64,000 nt of DNA from Desulfovibrio sp. G11 (GTDB lineage: Bacteria > Desulfobacterota > Desulfovibrionia > Desulfovibrionales > Desulfovibrionaceae), in NCBI RefSeq assembly GCF_900243745.1, contig NZ_LT984798.1, positions 3,194,501-3,258,500 on the forward strand, in the 5' to 3' direction. Numbering within the stretch: position 1 is the first letter of the stretch; each line of letters begins with the position of its first letter. The position numbers and the translations under genes were made by a program. This document shows positions 24,710 through 33,736 of the stretch, piece by piece. The notes beneath the pieces were generated by a model that worked only from the letters and a program-made list of their open reading frames with translations, was not told where the DNA came from and did not search any database.

Positions 24710-25137
24710 TGAAAAAACATTTTTCTGCTTTACTGTTGGTTGCGGCCATATTGACGGCTAACCTGGCCACGGGGGCTATTGCCTCTGGCAAGAAAATTGA
24801 TGAACCCATGCAGGCGGCAATAACATGGCTTTCTCTGGCTGATGCCGTAAAGGCACAAGACAGATGGAATCAGGCGGCCGGAGCTTTTAAAGCCGGCATT
24901 GAACTGCAAGACTGGGAAACAACCTTGCCCAAGGCCCGGCAACCCTTGGGAGCAGTCAAACAACGAAAGCACCTTGCCACTGAAGCCACCACTGCCCTGC
25001 CTGGCGTTCCGGACGGGGAGTATGCCATCATGGGTTTTCAAACGGAATTTGCTAATAAAAAAAGCGCTACAGAAATTTTGGTACTTCAAAAAGAAGCAGA
25101 TGGAGCATGGCGCACTGTTGGATATTTTATTCAATAG
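24709..25137 (+). CDS. DUF4019-type secreted protein
   Basis: 142 residues with a signal peptide (MKKHFSALLLVAAILTANLATG, cut near AIASG). The mature part, with AAITWLSLADA near the start and GEYAIMGFQTEFANKKSATEILVLQKEADGAWRTVGYFI at the end, has the pattern of the DUF4019 family: paired WL...D and a C-terminal strand repeat ending in a G-Y motif. Function unknown; probably periplasmic. Start ATG overlaps the rluB stop (TGATG) and follows AGGAGGT, so it is translationally coupled to rluB. Confidence 0.72.
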   Translation: MKKHFSALLLVAAILTANLATGAIASGKKIDEPMQAAITWLSLADAVKAQDRWNQAAGAFKAGIELQDWETTLPKARQPLGAVKQRKHLATEATTALPGVPDGEYAIMGFQTEFANKKSATEILVLQKEADGAWRTVGYFIQ

Positions 25138-25204
25138 TTAAAATTAACTGCACAAAAATACACCCATATAAAATTTAAAATATATTCCAACCGGAAATAC
25201 CATT

Positions 25205-25380
25205 GGCGGATTCAACTTGCAAGTGCAACACCCTCAAGGTTGAATCAGCACCACCCGCATAGCGGGTGGTTTGCTCTGGCCCTATAAGGGCCTGCCTTGG
25301 GTTTAAGACACCCTATGAAGTTTTTTTAGAAGACGCCAATACCCAAGGACTGGGTGTTGCACTTTGAACTTGAAACCGCG
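25205..25380 (+). mobile_element. 176-bp non-autonomous IS30 derivative (MITE-like)
   Basis: The first 41 bp (25205-25245) and last 88 bp (25293-25380) match the two ends of the IS30 element at 12002-13083, including complete inverted repeats. The 47 bp between are foreign and hold two GC-rich hairpins, each with an ATA triloop (9-bp stem at 25250-25270, 6-bp stem at 25278-25292). A perfect 3-bp target duplication ATT flanks the unit (25202-25204 and 25381-25383). It has no transposase and would depend on the intact copy. Confidence 0.88.
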
Positions 25381-25388
25381 ATTTATAT

Positions 25389-25422
25389 AAAAAGCTCTCC
25401 TAATGTAGAAAGAGAGCTTTTT
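25389..25422. terminator. Bidirectional terminator
   Basis: Stem AAAAAGCTCTC/GAGAGCTTTTT (11 bp) with a 12-nt loop. It serves the DUF4019 gene (plus) and pgm (minus). The IS30 derivative has inserted between the DUF4019 gene and this terminator. Confidence 0.78.
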
Positions 25423-25460
25423 ATATTACATATGCGCCATGAAGGCTATGTTTTTCAGGC

Positions 25461-27104
25461 TCAGTCTTTCAGCAGTCGCTCCAGGAAGTTCATGGCGTCC
25501 TTTTGTATGCCGCAAAGATGCTCTTCTCCCTTGAAACTTTCTGTATACACCTTGCATATGGGTTCTGTTCCCGAGGGGCGGACAGCAAACCAGCCATCTG
25601 CGCTGGAAATTTTAATACCCCCAATGGGAGCATCATTACCAGGCGCTCTGGTAATAATTTCTGTAACTGGCGAACCGCCAAGGCTGGCAATATCAGCGCT
25701 TTCCGGCGTTAAAGCCTTGAGCTTCGCGCGCACCTGATCATCGGCAGGGGCATCCAGCCGCTGATATACTGGGCAGCCCAAGCGTTCTGTAAGTTTTTCA
25801 TACAGTTCAGCGGGGGAGGATTGCTCCACAGCCAACATTTCCGCTGCCAGCAGGCACATGAGAGGACCATCCTTATCGGTGCTCCATGGACTGCCATCAA
25901 AGCGCAGAAACGAAGCCCCGGCGCTTTCTTCACACCCCATTCCACAATGTCCGTTCAAAAGATAGGGTACGAACCACTTGAACCCCACAGGCACTTCTAC
26001 CACCGGGCGGTTTGCTTCCTGCCCCACTCTGTCCAGCAGAGCACTGGTTACCAATGTCTTGCCAATGCCACTGGCAGATGACCATGAGCGGCGCGTACGG
26101 AACAAATACCATGCGGCTACAGACAGGAAGTGATTGGGGTTCATCAACCCCTGCCCCGTGACAATGCCGTGGCGGTCTGAATCGGGGTCGCAGGCAACGG
26201 CCAGATCAAAACGGTCACGCATCTCAAGAAGGCCATTCATGGCATAAGGCGAGGAGCAGTCCATACGGATTTTCCCGTCCTTATCAAAAGGCACAAAACG
26301 GAATGTGGGGTCCACGGCTTTATTCACCACAGTAATTTCAATCCCATAGGCGTCAGCTATGGGTTCCCACATTTGCAGGCTCGCTCCGCCAAGCGGATCA
26401 ACGCCAAGTCGCAGGCCCGAGGCTGCGATGGCCTTTACATCCAGGACATTAGGCAAGTCATCCACATAGGTGCGGATAAAGTCGTATTCTTCCACCAGCG
26501 AAGAGGACTGCGCCGCCCGCAGGTGTGTGAGATGAACTCCGCGATTGCCGTTTTCAAGATAGGCATTGGCTCCTTTTTCTATCCTGTCGGTAACGTCGGT
26601 CTCTGCCGGCCCCCCGTGTGGGGGGTTGTACTTGAATCCGCCATCGCGAGGGGGGTTATGCGAGGGGGTAATAACGATACCATCGGCCAACCCCTTGGAG
26701 CGCCCTGCATTCCAACGCAATATGGCATGTGATATGGCGGGGGTGGCAGTGTAGATGCCACGTGGTGCAATGCGCACATGCACATCGTTGGCTACCAGAA
26801 CTTCAAGGGCAGAACGAAAAGCCGCTTCAGACAGAGCGTGAGTATCACCGCCGAGAAAAAGAGGACCGTCAATGCCTTTGACCTTTCTATAGTCGCATAC
26901 TGCCTGTGTAATGGCGTATATATGCTCTTCATTAAAGGTATGAAGCTGCGAAGAACCTCTATGCCCGGAAGTTCCGAAACTCACACGCTGGGCCGGAATT
27001 GCGGGATTGGGATATTCTGTAAAATAGGCGCTGACAAGCGCCGGGATATTTTCAAGATCTTCAGGCAGGGGCAATTGTCCGGCCCGGGCATGAACAACAG
27101 GCAT
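25461..27104 (-). CDS. pgm: Phosphoglucomutase (alpha-D-glucose-1-phosphate specific)
   Basis: Interconverts glucose-1-P and glucose-6-P for glycogen, trehalose and surface sugars. 547 residues, the length of bacterial Pgm. All four active-site loops are seen: FGTSGHRG near the N-terminus, the phosphoserine loop ITPSHNPPRDGGFKYN, the Mg2+ loop DPDSDRHG, the sugar loop (ESAGASFLRFDG) and the phosphate loop RPSGTEP close to the C-terminus. Monocistronic, followed by the terminator at 25389. Confidence 0.95.
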   Translation of the reverse strand: MPVVHARAGQLPLPEDLENIPALVSAYFTEYPNPAIPAQRVSFGTSGHRGSSQLHTFNEEHIYAITQAVCDYRKVKGIDGPLFLGGDTHALSEAAFRSALEVLVANDVHVRIAPRGIYTATPAISHAILRWNAGRSKGLADGIVITPSHNPPRDGGFKYNPPHGGPAETDVTDRIEKGANAYLENGNRGVHLTHLRAAQSSSLVEEYDFIRTYVDDLPNVLDVKAIAASGLRLGVDPLGGASLQMWEPIADAYGIEITVVNKAVDPTFRFVPFDKDGKIRMDCSSPYAMNGLLEMRDRFDLAVACDPDSDRHGIVTGQGLMNPNHFLSVAAWYLFRTRRSWSSASGIGKTLVTSALLDRVGQEANRPVVEVPVGFKWFVPYLLNGHCGMGCEESAGASFLRFDGSPWSTDKDGPLMCLLAAEMLAVEQSSPAELYEKLTERLGCPVYQRLDAPADDQVRAKLKALTPESADIASLGGSPVTEIITRAPGNDAPIGGIKISSADGWFAVRPSGTEPICKVYTESFKGEEHLCGIQKDAMNFLERLLKD

Positions 27105-27131
27105 GATGTACCTCCACTGTCTTGTTAATTA

Positions 27132-27147
27132 CCATAAGATATTATGG
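27132..27147. promoter_or_regulatory. Inverted repeat upstream of pgm
   Basis: CCATAAGATATTATGG: perfect 6-bp arms around 4 nt, 28 bp before the pgm ATG. An operator is possible; no regulator can be named. Confidence 0.3.
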
Positions 27148-27204
27148 ATTGTCACGCCTGCGACATGACATTCAGACCAGATTATCTTTTACCTCCGCAC
27201 AGAA

Positions 27205-27231
27205 AAGGGCTGCCCCAGAGGAGCAGCCCTT
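27205..27231 (-). terminator. Terminator of the S1-protein/degP unit
   Basis: Stem AAGGGCTGC/GCAGCCCTT (9 bp, 9-nt loop), followed on the minus strand by TTTTCT. It lies 34 bp past the degP stop. Confidence 0.8.
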
Positions 27232-27265
27232 GCAATCCTTGTTCTGCCAGAGTCAGCGATGTTTC

Positions 27266-28693
27266 TTATTTGCTCAAAGGAATTGTGCGGAAATACACGT
27301 CGCTGCGGCGCGAAATCTGCAGCATGATGGCCCCACGCTTTGCGCCCTCTTCATTAACAATTTTTGACAATGCCTCTGACGTATTCACAGGCTTGAGGTT
27401 TGCCTTGAGGATTACGTCACCGGGGCGCAAGTCAGCTTCGGCCGCAGGTTTGCTGGGGGTGACATCCACAATAAGCAGGCCTTCATTTTTATCAATCTTC
27501 ATATCCCGGCGTTCGGTATCATTGAGAGGTCGCACAGCGATGCCAAGGAGGCCTTCGTTTTGTTTGGGACCGCCCTTTCCAGATGCAGAGGCCTGAGAAG
27601 TTGACTGACGCTCACCCAAGGTGACTGTAAGGTCAAGAACCTTTCCATCGCGCCATACCTTGATTACGGCTTTACTGCCGGGGGTCTTTTCGGCAATGGC
27701 ACGCAGCAGGGCCGACGCGTCATCAATATCCTTTCCATCTACAGCCAGGATGATGTCGCCGTCTTTCATGCCGCCCTTGCCGGCAGGTTCATTTTCCATA
27801 ACGCTGCCCACAAGCGCGCCCTTGGCGTCTTTCATGCCCAAGGCCTTTGCGGTATTTTCTTCAACATCCTGGATGGTAACGCCAATCCAGCCACGGCTGA
27901 CTTTTTTGCCGCTTTTGATCTGATCAATGATCTTGGCAGCCATGTTGCTGGGTATTGCGAAACCAATGCCCTGCCCGCTGGCAATGATGGCCGTATTGAT
28001 GCCTACCACCTGCCCCTGCATGTTCAGCAGAGGTCCGCCGCTGTTTCCGGGGTTGATGGAGGCATCAGTCTGAAGAAAGTTGTCAAAGGGACCGGCATGA
28101 ATGTTGCGGTTTTTGGCCGACAGAATACCCGCGGTCACCGTGTGGTCCAAGCCAAAGGGATTGCCGATGGCCAGCAGCCACTCGCCCACCTTGAGTTCGT
28201 CGGAATTGCCGAAAACCAGAAAAGGCAGATTCTTTTTGGTTTCCACTTTCAGCAGAGCCAGGTCGGTTTCTTCATCAGCGCCGATAAGGGTCGCCGTGAA
28301 GGATTCGCTCTTGCCGTTCTCCTGATCCAGCGTTACGCGAATAACGTCAGCATCGGCCACCACATGGTTGTTGGTGACGATAAAGCCATCCGCCGATACC
28401 AGAAAACCGGAGCCGAGCGATTTTTGTCTGGACTGGGGGCGCTTGCCGTCCCGCTTGCCGCCGAACTGGTCAAAAAATTTTTCAAACCCAGGGGGCATAT
28501 TACGGAACATCTCGCCAAAAAACTCTTCAGAGCCGCCGCTGGCAGTCATTTTTTCAGTGTTGATATTGACCACAGCGGGGCCGCTTTTGGCTGCCAGCTC
28601 GCTGAAATCCGGCAGGTTTCCTGCCTGGGCAAACTGCGCGGCAACGACAAAAGTCACTGCGAGCAGGCCCGAAAGGCATTTTTTTATAAACAT
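27266..28693 (-). CDS. degP: Periplasmic serine protease DegP/DegQ (HtrA family)
   Basis: Quality-control protease and chaperone of the periplasm, 475 residues. Signal peptide to about AQA (residue 24). Catalytic triad His110 (IVTNNHVV), Asp144 (ETDLALLKV) and Ser218 (NPGNSGGPLL), all present. Two PDZ domains follow (about 270-370 and 385-475) that bind substrate C-termini; the first carries RGWIGVTIQDV and the second LGIAVRPL. The Gly/Arg-rich LA loop after residue 70 is typical. It lies 14 bp after the S1-domain gene and is co-transcribed. Confidence 0.94.
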   Translation of the reverse strand: MFIKKCLSGLLAVTFVVAAQFAQAGNLPDFSELAAKSGPAVVNINTEKMTASGGSEEFFGEMFRNMPPGFEKFFDQFGGKRDGKRPQSRQKSLGSGFLVSADGFIVTNNHVVADADVIRVTLDQENGKSESFTATLIGADEETDLALLKVETKKNLPFLVFGNSDELKVGEWLLAIGNPFGLDHTVTAGILSAKNRNIHAGPFDNFLQTDASINPGNSGGPLLNMQGQVVGINTAIIASGQGIGFAIPSNMAAKIIDQIKSGKKVSRGWIGVTIQDVEENTAKALGMKDAKGALVGSVMENEPAGKGGMKDGDIILAVDGKDIDDASALLRAIAEKTPGSKAVIKVWRDGKVLDLTVTLGERQSTSQASASGKGGPKQNEGLLGIAVRPLNDTERRDMKIDKNEGLLIVDVTPSKPAAEADLRPGDVILKANLKPVNTSEALSKIVNEEGAKRGAIMLQISRRSDVYFRTIPLSK

Positions 28694-28707
28694 GGAAAAA
28701 CTCCTGG

Positions 28708-30177
28708 TTACTTGTTTTGCATTGCCTTATGCAAAGCTTGTGCCAAAGTGTTCATTCCGGTGTTTGCAGAACCGCTCCCCTTGCTGGCATGCTGCTTCCA
28801 TGCCTTATCGTCTGCACTGAATGAAGCTTCACTTCCTTCAGGGGCAAGACTGATACGCCGAGCGGCAGTATCCAGATTTTGTACTACAAGAGTTACGCTG
28901 TCGCCCTTGTCCAATTTGCTGTACTGGCCTGCGTTTTTGGCATTCTTGATGATGCCCGCAGGCAAAAGGCCGGTGATGCCGGGAGCAAGCGTAATGAAAA
29001 GCCCGTAGGTGCTGCGCCCTTCCACTATGCCCTGAACGATGCTTCCGGGTGCAAACTGCTGCGCGGCATCCTGCCAGGGATCTCCTTCGGCATCGCGCAG
29101 GCTCAAAGAAATGCGACGCGAATCAGCATTGATTTCTTTGATTTTTACCGCGACGATATCTCCAACCTGAAGAATTTCTTCAGGTTTGTTGACGCGCTTT
29201 GTCCAGGATAGTTCAGAAATATGCACCAAACCTTCAATGCCAGGCAAAATTTCCACAAAGGCGCCAAAGGGGGCAAGGCGTACAACTTTGCCCTGTACCA
29301 CAGCGCCGTTTTCAAGACGCTGAGTTACATCCTGCCACGGATCGCCCTCTGCCTGCTTACGGGAAAGGGCAATGCGGACCTGCCCCTTGTCGCTTTTGCT
29401 GATCGACAGCACTTTGGCCCGTACGGTATCGCCCAGAGAAACGGCCTCATCCGGCGCGCCTACGCGCGACCATGACAACTCGGAAAGATGTATCATCCCT
29501 TCTACGGCTGTATCCAGCTCCATAAATGCACCGAAGGGAGCAAATCGGGATATTTTTCCTTCAACGGTATCGCCCACGCCAAGTTTCTCAAGTAAAGCTT
29601 CAAGTTGCTCCTGCCGTTCGCGGTCAAGCAGCGCGCGGCGAGAAACAACAATATTACGCCCTCTGTTTTCAACTCTGATGACGAGGAACTGCAGGGTGCG
29701 GCCTGTGAGGGTCTCGGCATCTTCAGCAGAGGCAAGGCCTATCTGGCTGCCGGGACAGAAAGCAGTTTTCCCCAGAACTTCAACGGTGTACCCACCCTTG
29801 CAGGAACCGGCAATGCGTCCGTCCACAGGCAGGGCTGCATCGCGGGCTTCTTCAAGCGCAGCCACACCGCTGCCGCTCATAGAGCGGGAGAGGCGGATTT
29901 CTTGTGCAGAAACGCCGATAACCCACGCCTCTACAGGCTCACCGGGGGCAGTAGTTTCCTTGCCGTCAGCATCAAGAATATCCTTACGCTCCATGATGCC
30001 GTCAACCTTGATGCCCACATCGACAAAAACGCTGTCGCCGGTGATGGCAATAACTGTACCGGTAACCTTCTGACCCGCCTGAAGGCGATGTCCGGAAGTT
30101 TCATGGGCCGCCAGCATGGCGGCAAAGTCTTCAACGCCTTCCTCCTGCATGGAGGTCGCGAATTTTTCCTCGGTCAT
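28708..30177 (-). CDS. S1-domain RNA-binding protein, ribosomal protein S1-like
   Basis: 489 residues, acidic, built of five S1 (OB-fold) repeats at roughly 34-100, 118-187, 203-272, 290-360 and 377-446. The clearest have the G-x-V-x-x-F-A-P-F-G-A-F pattern and the (I/V)HISELSW turn. E. coli S1 has six and is about 557 residues. The protein could be the main S1 or a paralogue; being second in an operon with degP suggests a paralogue. The first two repeats are diverged (for example VFVDVGIKVDGIMERKDI). AAGGAG lies before the ATG. Confidence 0.82.
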   Translation of the reverse strand: MTEEKFATSMQEEGVEDFAAMLAAHETSGHRLQAGQKVTGTVIAITGDSVFVDVGIKVDGIMERKDILDADGKETTAPGEPVEAWVIGVSAQEIRLSRSMSGSGVAALEEARDAALPVDGRIAGSCKGGYTVEVLGKTAFCPGSQIGLASAEDAETLTGRTLQFLVIRVENRGRNIVVSRRALLDRERQEQLEALLEKLGVGDTVEGKISRFAPFGAFMELDTAVEGMIHLSELSWSRVGAPDEAVSLGDTVRAKVLSISKSDKGQVRIALSRKQAEGDPWQDVTQRLENGAVVQGKVVRLAPFGAFVEILPGIEGLVHISELSWTKRVNKPEEILQVGDIVAVKIKEINADSRRISLSLRDAEGDPWQDAAQQFAPGSIVQGIVEGRSTYGLFITLAPGITGLLPAGIIKNAKNAGQYSKLDKGDSVTLVVQNLDTAARRISLAPEGSEASFSADDKAWKQHASKGSGSANTGMNTLAQALHKAMQNK

Positions 30178-30219
30178 TTTTCCTGCTCCTTCAAGCTGGG
30201 CTGATTGCTCAAGTCGGTT

Positions 30220-30248
30220 ATATTACTTTATGCGCTTGCAGAAAACAA
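30220..30248 (-). promoter_or_regulatory. Candidate promoter of the S1-protein/degP unit
   Basis: On the minus strand: TTGTTT (30248-30243), 17 nt, TAATAT (30225-30220). The start would fall about 35 bp before the ATG. Confidence 0.5.
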
Positions 30249-30389
30249 TGATGCTGCATCGGCTCTCGCGCATATTTGTTAAATATTTTAGGCAGTAAAA
30301 ATATTTCCTTGCCTGCATTACCTATGTGTAGAGTTTGTCAGGTTTATAAAATTTCCCCACGCTACGTCACTCAAAAATCAGGGGAAGAA

Positions 30390-30418
30390 AAGCCGTGACG
30401 CATTTTGCGTCACGGCTT
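30390..30418 (-). terminator. Terminator of efp-ftsK-lolA
   Basis: A 12-bp perfect stem (AAGCCGTGACGC with GCGTCACGGCTT) and a 5-nt loop, followed on the minus strand by TTTC. It lies 36 bp after the lolA stop. Confidence 0.8.
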
Positions 30419-30453
30419 GATCAGTTCCTCTTGATTATCCGCTTTTTCCGGCG

Positions 30454-31131
30454 TTACCGAAACAATTCTTTTTCGGGTACGGCACTATCAATGCGATCTT
30501 CAACATCCACGCCCTTAGGCGGTGTAAAGCTGAATTCAGAAGCTTTGATGCTGACGTCCGGAGAAAAGCGATTAAAGCGCACTTCATTACTGTTGCCGTA
30601 AAAATCCAGGATGCTGGCCCGCCGGATATATCCGGTGTCAGGCTCCACCCAGATAACGGCTTCCACCATTTGTGGCGCCGGTTCCTTGGGGAAAAGGCGC
30701 AGTTTGGAGAGGCCATCCTCCCTGCCCTCGGCTTTTACGTCGAAGTCTTTAGTAAGCGCGGCCTGCCCCGTAATAACTTGAATAATACTGCGTGAATCCT
30801 GAACCAGGCTTGGCGGATAACGGTAGGCGACTTCTTCTTCCGGAATATAGTTCCAGATTTCTTTTCCTGTCACAACAAGCGTTTCTTCATGTGGGGTTAC
30901 CGTTTGCCAGCGGATGAGCAGAGGTTTTTTAAAAAGCAGCTTGCCTTGCCTTTTTTCTACAGCGCCGCTTTCTTTATGTGTAAGGGTCTGGTCGAAGTCA
31001 GCAGCAAAGGAACCAAGCTTTTCATAACGCGCCTGGATGGCCGCAGCCATATCAGTATTCTGTGCCGTTGCAAATGAAGTCATAATGAGACACAGGGCCA
31101 TTGCGGCGATAGCCGCGCGCAACATACGCAT
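30454..31131 (-). CDS. lolA: Outer-membrane lipoprotein carrier protein LolA
   Basis: Periplasmic chaperone that takes lipoproteins from LolCDE to the outer membrane; 225 residues. Signal peptide MRMLRAAIAAMALCLIMTSF, cut after ATA. Family features: FAADFDQTLTHKES near the N-terminus, GKLLFKKPLLIRWQT, and the C-terminal NEVRFNRFSPDVSIKASEFSF followed by a PPKGVDV ending. The ATG at 31131 follows GGAGG; 45 extra upstream codons lack a ribosome site. It sits 64 bp after ftsK in an efp-ftsK-lolA unit. Confidence 0.9.
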   Translation of the reverse strand: MRMLRAAIAAMALCLIMTSFATAQNTDMAAAIQARYEKLGSFAADFDQTLTHKESGAVEKRQGKLLFKKPLLIRWQTVTPHEETLVVTGKEIWNYIPEEEVAYRYPPSLVQDSRSIIQVITGQAALTKDFDVKAEGREDGLSKLRLFPKEPAPQMVEAVIWVEPDTGYIRRASILDFYGNSNEVRFNRFSPDVSIKASEFSFTPPKGVDVEDRIDSAVPEKELFR

Positions 31132-31195
31132 ACAACCTCCACGGCCCGGTGGGGCCTCTGACAGAAAAATCAATCTCAAAAAAAATCTGCTCAGG

Positions 31196-33643
31196 TTATT
31201 TGACCACCGCGCGGGGCTTGCTGCCGTCTGCCGGGCCAATGATACCGTCATGTTCCAATTGTTCAATCAGGCGTGCCGCACGGTTAAAGCCAATTTTAAA
31301 GCGGCGCTGCACAAGAGAAATTGATGCCCTGCCCTGTTCGCTTACGAAAGCCTGAACCTCGCCATACAGGGGGTCCTGAGCCGCATCCCCCCCCCCGCTG
31401 CCGTTGCCGGCAACGGCAGCATCAATTCCCCACTGGGCAAAGTCGATCTTGTAGGATGGGCTTAACTGGCGCTTCCAGTGATTTACCACGCTCTGCACTT
31501 CTTCATCACTAAGGAACGGACCGTGCAGGCGCTGCAGTCTTCCCCCGCTGGGCTTGAACAGCATATCGCCCCGGCCAAGCAGATGTTCGGCCCCTACCTG
31601 GTCAAGAATGGTGCGCGAGTCATGCTTGGAAGTGACCTGGAATGAAATACGGCAAGGAAAGTTGGCTTTGATGAGGCCGGTGACCACGTCCACGCTGGGC
31701 CTCTGTGTGGCCAGAATCATATGAATTCCGGCCGCGCGCGCCAGCTGTGCCAAGCGCACAATACTTGTTTCGACCTCGCGGGCCGCAGTCATCATGAGGT
31801 CGGCCAGTTCGTCAATCACAATAACAAGATAGGGCAATGGTTCCAGATCGGAGAAATCCGGCGGCAGGCCATCCTTGTACGCAGCCAGTTTTTGATTAAA
31901 TCCTGCAACATTGCGCACCCCCAGACGAGCCATGGCGGCATAACGCCGATCCATTTCATGCACGGCCCAGTCCAGAGCATTTTTGGCTTCATTCATCTCC
32001 GTGACCACCGGGTGCACCAGGTGCGGAGCGTCGGCATACACAGCCATTTCAATGCGCTTGGGGTCTATAAGCAGCAGCTGCATATCCTGCGGCTGGGTGC
32101 GGTACAGCAGGCTGACGAGAATGCCGTTCAGGCAAACACTCTTGCCCGCTCCCGTGGCTCCGGCCACAAGAAGGTGCGGCATGCGTGCCAGATCTGCCAT
32201 AAACGGCTTGCCCGCAATATCCTTGCCAAGAATCATTGTCAGCGGACCGCAGCCGTTACGAAACGCTTCGGAAGCGGCCAGTTCACGAAAATTGACAGTT
32301 TCGCGTTGCTCGTTGGGAATTTCTATCCCCACGGTGTCAGAGCCGGGAATGGGTGCTTGAATACGGATGGCCACGGCCTTGAGAGCAAGGGCGAGGTCAT
32401 CGCTCAGGTTGGCGATACGGCTTACGCGAATGCCGGGAGCCGGACGCACCGCATACATAGTGACCACGGGGCCGGGAGTGATGCGCACAAGCTCACTCTG
32501 GATATCAAAATCATTAAGACAAGCCATGAGCGCTTGGCCTCTGGCCTGAATATCTTCACGGCTGAGTCCACCACTTTTGGCAGAAGGAGGGGCCAGCAGG
32601 TCAAGTCCCGGCAATGGGGGGGCCGCTTTTTTACGAAATGCCGAAGCAACCATACCGCCCAGGCCGCTTTTTTTAGCAGGCCCGGCCTCGCCAGGAGAAG
32701 TGGCAGGAGTAATCGTTCCTGGTGCTGCATCGGCAGTTGCTACGTCGGAATTTTTCCGCACGGGCGGCATGGATTCATCCGACACTGCCCCCTCCTGCTC
32801 CACCAACGGCTGGCCGCTCAGGTCCTGGGCCACGGCGAAGGGGTCGTCCCCCGCATCAGCCGGAACAAGAGGAGCCGTAGATTCTGCGCCCCCTGGATCC
32901 ACAGTTTTTTCTTCATAAACTTCAGGCAGGGAGTCCGCTGTGGGATGAATGTCCCCCAGGCGATCGCGCCAGCGGGATAAAAAACCCCAAATGGGCCAGG
33001 ACAGCCGGAAACGGGCAGGTTGCTTTTCTTCGCTTTCCGCAGTGACGGCTTCCGACGTATGCCGCACTATTTCAGGCAAGACTTGCTCACGAGCGGCAGA
33101 CTTGCCTGACGATGAAGCATTTTTGCCAGATTTTTTTGTTTTTTCGTCTTGTCCGGCTTCTGTGGACGCAAACCTTGCCTCAAGCTTGCCACGCAACCAG
33201 TGGGCAAACCGACCGGCCAGGGTAAACCATGAGATATTCCAGGCAAGCTGAAGCCCGGCCAGGAAGACAAAAAACCACACAAGGGCAGAACCGCCCGGAC
33301 TGAGATAGCGGCTGGCATTGCTGTGCAAAGCATTGCCGACCATGCCGCCGCCCCAGATGTCGCCGATGGAAAAATCCCAGGCCGCCCCAGCAACAAGCAA
33401 ACAGATGGTAAGCAGAAAAAAGCCGCACCAGCGCCACCAGTGCATGCCATAGGCAGGAGAGACGTAGGCCGCCCCCAATGCGCCGAAAACCAGCGGACAG
33501 AGGAAGGCGGCCACGCCAAACACGTCGTTGAGGAATCCCGCGGTATACGCGCCAAAAAGGCCAGCCTTGTTATGCACTTCGACAGTGCCACTGACCACAT
33601 GGTTGAGGCTGGGGTCATTGGCGTCAAAACTGAGCAGACTCAA
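31196..33643 (-). CDS. ftsK: DNA translocase FtsK
   Basis: Septal DNA pump that clears chromosome termini and works with XerCD. Visible order: four N-terminal membrane helices (to about residue 170), an acidic Pro/Ala-rich linker (190-370), the alpha/beta motor with Walker A GATGAGKSV and Walker B LLIVIDELAD-like sequence, and the winged-helix gamma domain at the C-terminus (FKIGFNRAARLIEQLEHDG) that reads orienting sequences. The 5' end is odd: TTG at 33643 is the first usual start codon, but the frame is coding upstream too (KFSRELLGLFLLFWALLLLL, the first half of helix 1) back to the efp stop, with no in-frame ATG, GTG or TTG. An ATG at 33737 overlaps the efp stop and reads MPGSGG then TAG; skipping one base would join it to the gene. 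Confidence 0.93.
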   Translation of the reverse strand: MSLLSFDANDPSLNHVVSGTVEVHNKAGLFGAYTAGFLNDVFGVAAFLCPLVFGALGAAYVSPAYGMHWWRWCGFFLLTICLLVAGAAWDFSIGDIWGGGMVGNALHSNASRYLSPGGSALVWFFVFLAGLQLAWNISWFTLAGRFAHWLRGKLEARFASTEAGQDEKTKKSGKNASSSGKSAAREQVLPEIVRHTSEAVTAESEEKQPARFRLSWPIWGFLSRWRDRLGDIHPTADSLPEVYEEKTVDPGGAESTAPLVPADAGDDPFAVAQDLSGQPLVEQEGAVSDESMPPVRKNSDVATADAAPGTITPATSPGEAGPAKKSGLGGMVASAFRKKAAPPLPGLDLLAPPSAKSGGLSREDIQARGQALMACLNDFDIQSELVRITPGPVVTMYAVRPAPGIRVSRIANLSDDLALALKAVAIRIQAPIPGSDTVGIEIPNEQRETVNFRELAASEAFRNGCGPLTMILGKDIAGKPFMADLARMPHLLVAGATGAGKSVCLNGILVSLLYRTQPQDMQLLLIDPKRIEMAVYADAPHLVHPVVTEMNEAKNALDWAVHEMDRRYAAMARLGVRNVAGFNQKLAAYKDGLPPDFSDLEPLPYLVIVIDELADLMMTAAREVETSIVRLAQLARAAGIHMILATQRPSVDVVTGLIKANFPCRISFQVTSKHDSRTILDQVGAEHLLGRGDMLFKPSGGRLQRLHGPFLSDEEVQSVVNHWKRQLSPSYKIDFAQWGIDAAVAGNGSGGGDAAQDPLYGEVQAFVSEQGRASISLVQRRFKIGFNRAARLIEQLEHDGIIGPADGSKPRAVVK

Positions 33644-33736
33644 TAAAAGCAGCAGTGCCCAGAAGAGCAGAAAAAGGCCAAGAAGTTCGCGGCTGAATTT
33701 ATGGGCGTCCGTAGGGCTACCCTCCCGAACCGGGCA

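Noticed and set aside
31721-32980. 419-codon plus-strand frame
   Set aside because: It lies entirely opposite ftsK, whose protein is clearly conserved; the frame has no family character.
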